Shown here: piece by piece, positions 5,981-7,765 of the stretch
Layout of the letters: every line of letters begins with the position of its first letter
How positions within the stretch are numbered: position 1 is the first letter of the stretch
Origin: Streptococcus oralis
Lineage (GTDB): Bacteria; Bacillota; Bacilli; Lactobacillales; Streptococcaceae
Reading direction: 5' to 3'
DNA length: 7,765 bases
Assembly (NCBI GenBank): GCA_905370255.1
Contig: CAJPKC010000049.1
Location: forward strand, 1 to 7,765
Program-made: the position numbers and the translations under genes
The notes under the pieces: generated by a model
What the model was told of the DNA's origin: nothing
Database searches by the model: none
What the model saw: the letters and a program-made list of their open reading frames with translations, nothing else

Positions 5981-6637
5981 ATGAAAATTCTAATTGTAGA
6001 AGATGAAGACATGATTCGCGAGGGAATTAGTGATTATTTGACGGATTGTGGCTATGAAACCATTCAGGCAGCAGATGGCCTTGAGGCCTTAGAAAAATTT
6101 TCCAATCACCAAGTTGCCTTGGTTCTCTTAGATATCCAAATGCCGAAACTCAATGGTTTAGAGGTTTTGTCAGAAATCCGTAAAAGCAGCCAAGTTCCGG
6201 TCTTGATGTTGACAGCCTTTCAGGACGAAGAATATAAGATGAGTGCCTTTGCTGCATTAGCAGATGGTTATTTGGAAAAGCCTTTTTCTCTATCTTTGTT
6301 AAAAGTACGAGTGGATGCCATCTTTAAACGTTATTATGATACCGGTCGTATTTTTACCTATAGGGACACCGAGGTAGACTTTGACAGCTATAGCGCCAAA
6401 GTGGCTGGTCAAGAAGTTGCAGTGAATGCAAAAGAACTGGAAATTTTAGACTATCTGGTTAAAAATGAAGGTCGAGCCTTAACACGGTCGCAGATTATCG
6501 ATGCTGTATGGAAGATGACAGATGAGGTTCCTTTTGACAGAGTGATCGATGTCTATATCAAGGAACTACGGAAAAAATTGGATTTAGACTGTATTCTTAC
6601 CGTGCGCAATGTTGGTTATAAATTGGAGAGAAAATGA
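5981..6637 (+). CDS. vncR: Two-component response regulator VncR (OmpR/PhoB family)
   Basis: This 218-residue protein has a receiver domain (1 to about 115) and a winged-helix DNA-binding domain (about 125-218). Receiver residues are intact: acidic pocket Glu7-Asp8, phospho-acceptor Asp51 (LLDIQMP), Thr78 (LMLTAF) and Lys100 followed by Pro101. The C-terminal half shows the OmpR-type pattern KELEILDYLVKNEGRALTR (151-169), then FDRVIDVYIKELRKKL (185-200) and VRNVGYKL (208-215). It should be phosphorylated by VncS and bind direct repeats near its target promoters. AAGGA (5971-5975) precedes the ATG by five bases. The TGA overlaps the vncS ATG in an ATGA junction, so the pair is translationally coupled. 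The vex1 promoter is the obvious candidate target, but nothing in the sequence proves it. Confidence 0.94.
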   Translation: MKILIVEDEDMIREGISDYLTDCGYETIQAADGLEALEKFSNHQVALVLLDIQMPKLNGLEVLSEIRKSSQVPVLMLTAFQDEEYKMSAFAALADGYLEKPFSLSLLKVRVDAIFKRYYDTGRIFTYRDTEVDFDSYSAKVAGQEVAVNAKELEILDYLVKNEGRALTRSQIIDAVWKMTDEVPFDRVIDVYIKELRKKLDLDCILTVRNVGYKLERK

Positions 6638-7765
6638 GACATTCAGGTTTATTTAAAAAAATTTTTATCTATACCTTCTCGGTATTTTCTACCTTGGTCA
6701 TTTGTTTGCATTTGGCCATCTATTTCCTCTTTCCTCCGACCTATCTCAGTCACCGTCAGGAAAGCATCGGGCAAAAGGCTACAGAAATTGCCCAGTCTCT
6801 CCAAGGTAAAGATAGTCAAGCTATTCAGGAAGTCCTTGAACTTTATTCTAAAAGCAGTGATATTAAGGGAGCTGTTAAGGGAGAGATGACTCAGGATAAG
6901 TTGGAAGTCAATGATAATCTTCCCATTGATAAACAACGTCAAACGGCCTCCTTGGTTATTGAGGAAAGAGAAGTTCAAACTAAGGATGGTCAGACGATGA
7001 CCTTACAGTTTTTAGCTTCTATGGATTTGCAGAAAGAAGCAGAAGACATCAGTCTTCAATTTCTGCCTTATACTTTATTAGCGTCTTTCATCATTTCGCT
7101 CCTCATCGCCTTTATCTATGCTAGAACCATTGTTGCTCCTATTTTGGAAATCAAACGAGTGACTCGACGGATGATGGATTTGGATGCAGAAGTGAGGTTG
7201 CGCGTGGATTCTAAGGATGAAATTGGCGATCTTAAAGAACAAATCAACAGCCTTTATCAGCATCTCTTGACTGTGATTGCAGATTTGCATGAGAAAAACG
7301 AGGCCATTCTCCAGCTGGAAAAGATGAAGGTTGAGTTTTTGCGAGGTGCTTCCCACGAACTGAAAACACCTCTAGCTAGTCTAAAGATTCTTCTGGAGAA
7401 TATGAAAGCCAATATTGGACGCTATAAAGATCGTGACCATTATCTGGGAGTTTCTTTGGGTATTGTGGATGATTTGAGTCACCATGTCCAGCAAATCTTA
7501 TCTCTTTCTTCAGTGCAAGAATTGCGAGATAAGAAAGAAGAAATCAACCTTCTTGAAATGACAGATTTTCTCTTAAAGGATTATGATTTATTAGCCAAAG
7601 AGAGAAAAATCACTGTAGAAAATCAACTGACTGACCAACAAACTTATCTAAATCCTTCGGTACTAAAGCTGATTCTTTCCAATCTTATCAGTAATGCTGT
7701 GAAACACTCTGTTCAAGGTGGTTATTTAAAAATTGGAGCAAAAGATGATTGGGTCTTTATAGAGA
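6634..7765 (+). CDS. vncS: Two-component sensor histidine kinase VncS (3' end outside window)
   Basis: The frame is open from the ATG at 6634 to the right edge, giving 377 residues with no stop; VncS proteins are about 440 residues as I recall, so the last part of the ATPase domain is missing. A transmembrane segment at about 10-33 and another at about 145-163 flank a small extracellular sensor region of some 110 residues. A HAMP linker follows (about 164-216), then the dimerisation domain with the H-box FLRGASHELKTPL (235-247). The phospho-acceptor is His241 (CAC at 7354-7356). The N-box is LILSNLISNAVKHS (346-359) with Asn354. The G boxes are beyond the window. The start overlaps vncR by four bases, and GGAGAG (6625-6630) is the ribosome binding site. 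VncS was linked to vancomycin tolerance in pneumococcus, a claim later debated. Confidence 0.93.
   Translation, partial: MRHSGLFKKIFIYTFSVFSTLVICLHLAIYFLFPPTYLSHRQESIGQKATEIAQSLQGKDSQAIQEVLELYSKSSDIKGAVKGEMTQDKLEVNDNLPIDKQRQTASLVIEEREVQTKDGQTMTLQFLASMDLQKEAEDISLQFLPYTLLASFIISLLIAFIYARTIVAPILEIKRVTRRMMDLDAEVRLRVDSKDEIGDLKEQINSLYQHLLTVIADLHEKNEAILQLEKMKVEFLRGASHELKTPLASLKILLENMKANIGRYKDRDHYLGVSLGIVDDLSHHVQQILSLSSVQELRDKKEEINLLEMTDFLLKDYDLLAKERKITVENQLTDQQTYLNPSVLKLILSNLISNAVKHSVQGGYLKIGAKDDWVFIE

Noticed and set aside
6649..6978. Minus-strand ORF of 109 codons under vncS
   Set aside because: It is antisense to a clear histidine kinase frame and shows no family motifs.
7078..7356. Minus-strand ORF of 92 codons under vncS
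   Set aside because: It is antisense to the HAMP and H-box region of vncS and is a shadow of that coding sequence.
1..7765. CRISPR array, insertion sequence, toxin-antitoxin or phage-defence genes
   Set aside because: No regularly spaced repeats, transposase motifs, terminal inverted repeats or defence domains were seen.

Overview
The window looks like the chromosome of a mitis-group Streptococcus (S. pneumoniae, S. mitis, S. oralis or a close relative). It is AT-rich, has strong Shine-Dalgarno sites, and carries CodY, a nicotinamidase and Vex/Vnc proteins close to my memory of the pneumococcal ones. CodY differs from that remembered sequence at scattered positions, so a non-pneumococcal relative is plausible; this species call is from memory, not a search. 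All genes lie on the + strand.

Layout. Bases 1-610 hold the C-terminal end of a DEAD-box RNA helicase (CshA type) with an Arg/Gly-rich tail, followed by a hairpin terminator. Bases 611-883 are a non-coding gap with the codY control region: a 16-bp palindrome, a near-consensus CodY box and an extended -10 promoter. codY (884-1672) overlaps by one base a nicotinamidase/isochorismatase-family gene (1672-2247). A tRNA-Leu gene with anticodon AAG (2325-2410) has its own near-perfect promoter and a terminator, followed by a second, 30-bp perfect palindrome. Next is the vex ABC transporter operon (vex1 permease, vex2 ATPase, vex3 permease; 2545-5910), then a terminator-like hairpin that also contains a -10 box, then the two-component system vncR (5981-6637) and vncS (from 6634, running off the right edge).

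How the genes work together. CodY is the GTP/branched-chain amino acid sensing repressor; the co-translated nicotinamidase feeds nicotinate into NAD synthesis. Vex1-Vex2-Vex3 is a MacB/FtsX-type exporter made of two different permeases and one ATPase, and VncS-VncR is the adjacent histidine kinase/response regulator pair. In the pneumococcal literature this locus also contains a small peptide gene, pep27, proposed to be exported by Vex and sensed by VncS. No such gene is visible here on either side of the vex genes.

I see no clearly new multi-gene system. The points most worth checking are the missing pep27, an 11-bp-phased direct repeat where the vex1 -35 should be, the hairpin with an embedded -10 before vncR, the His-to-Pro change in helicase motif VI, and the A34 tRNA-Leu.
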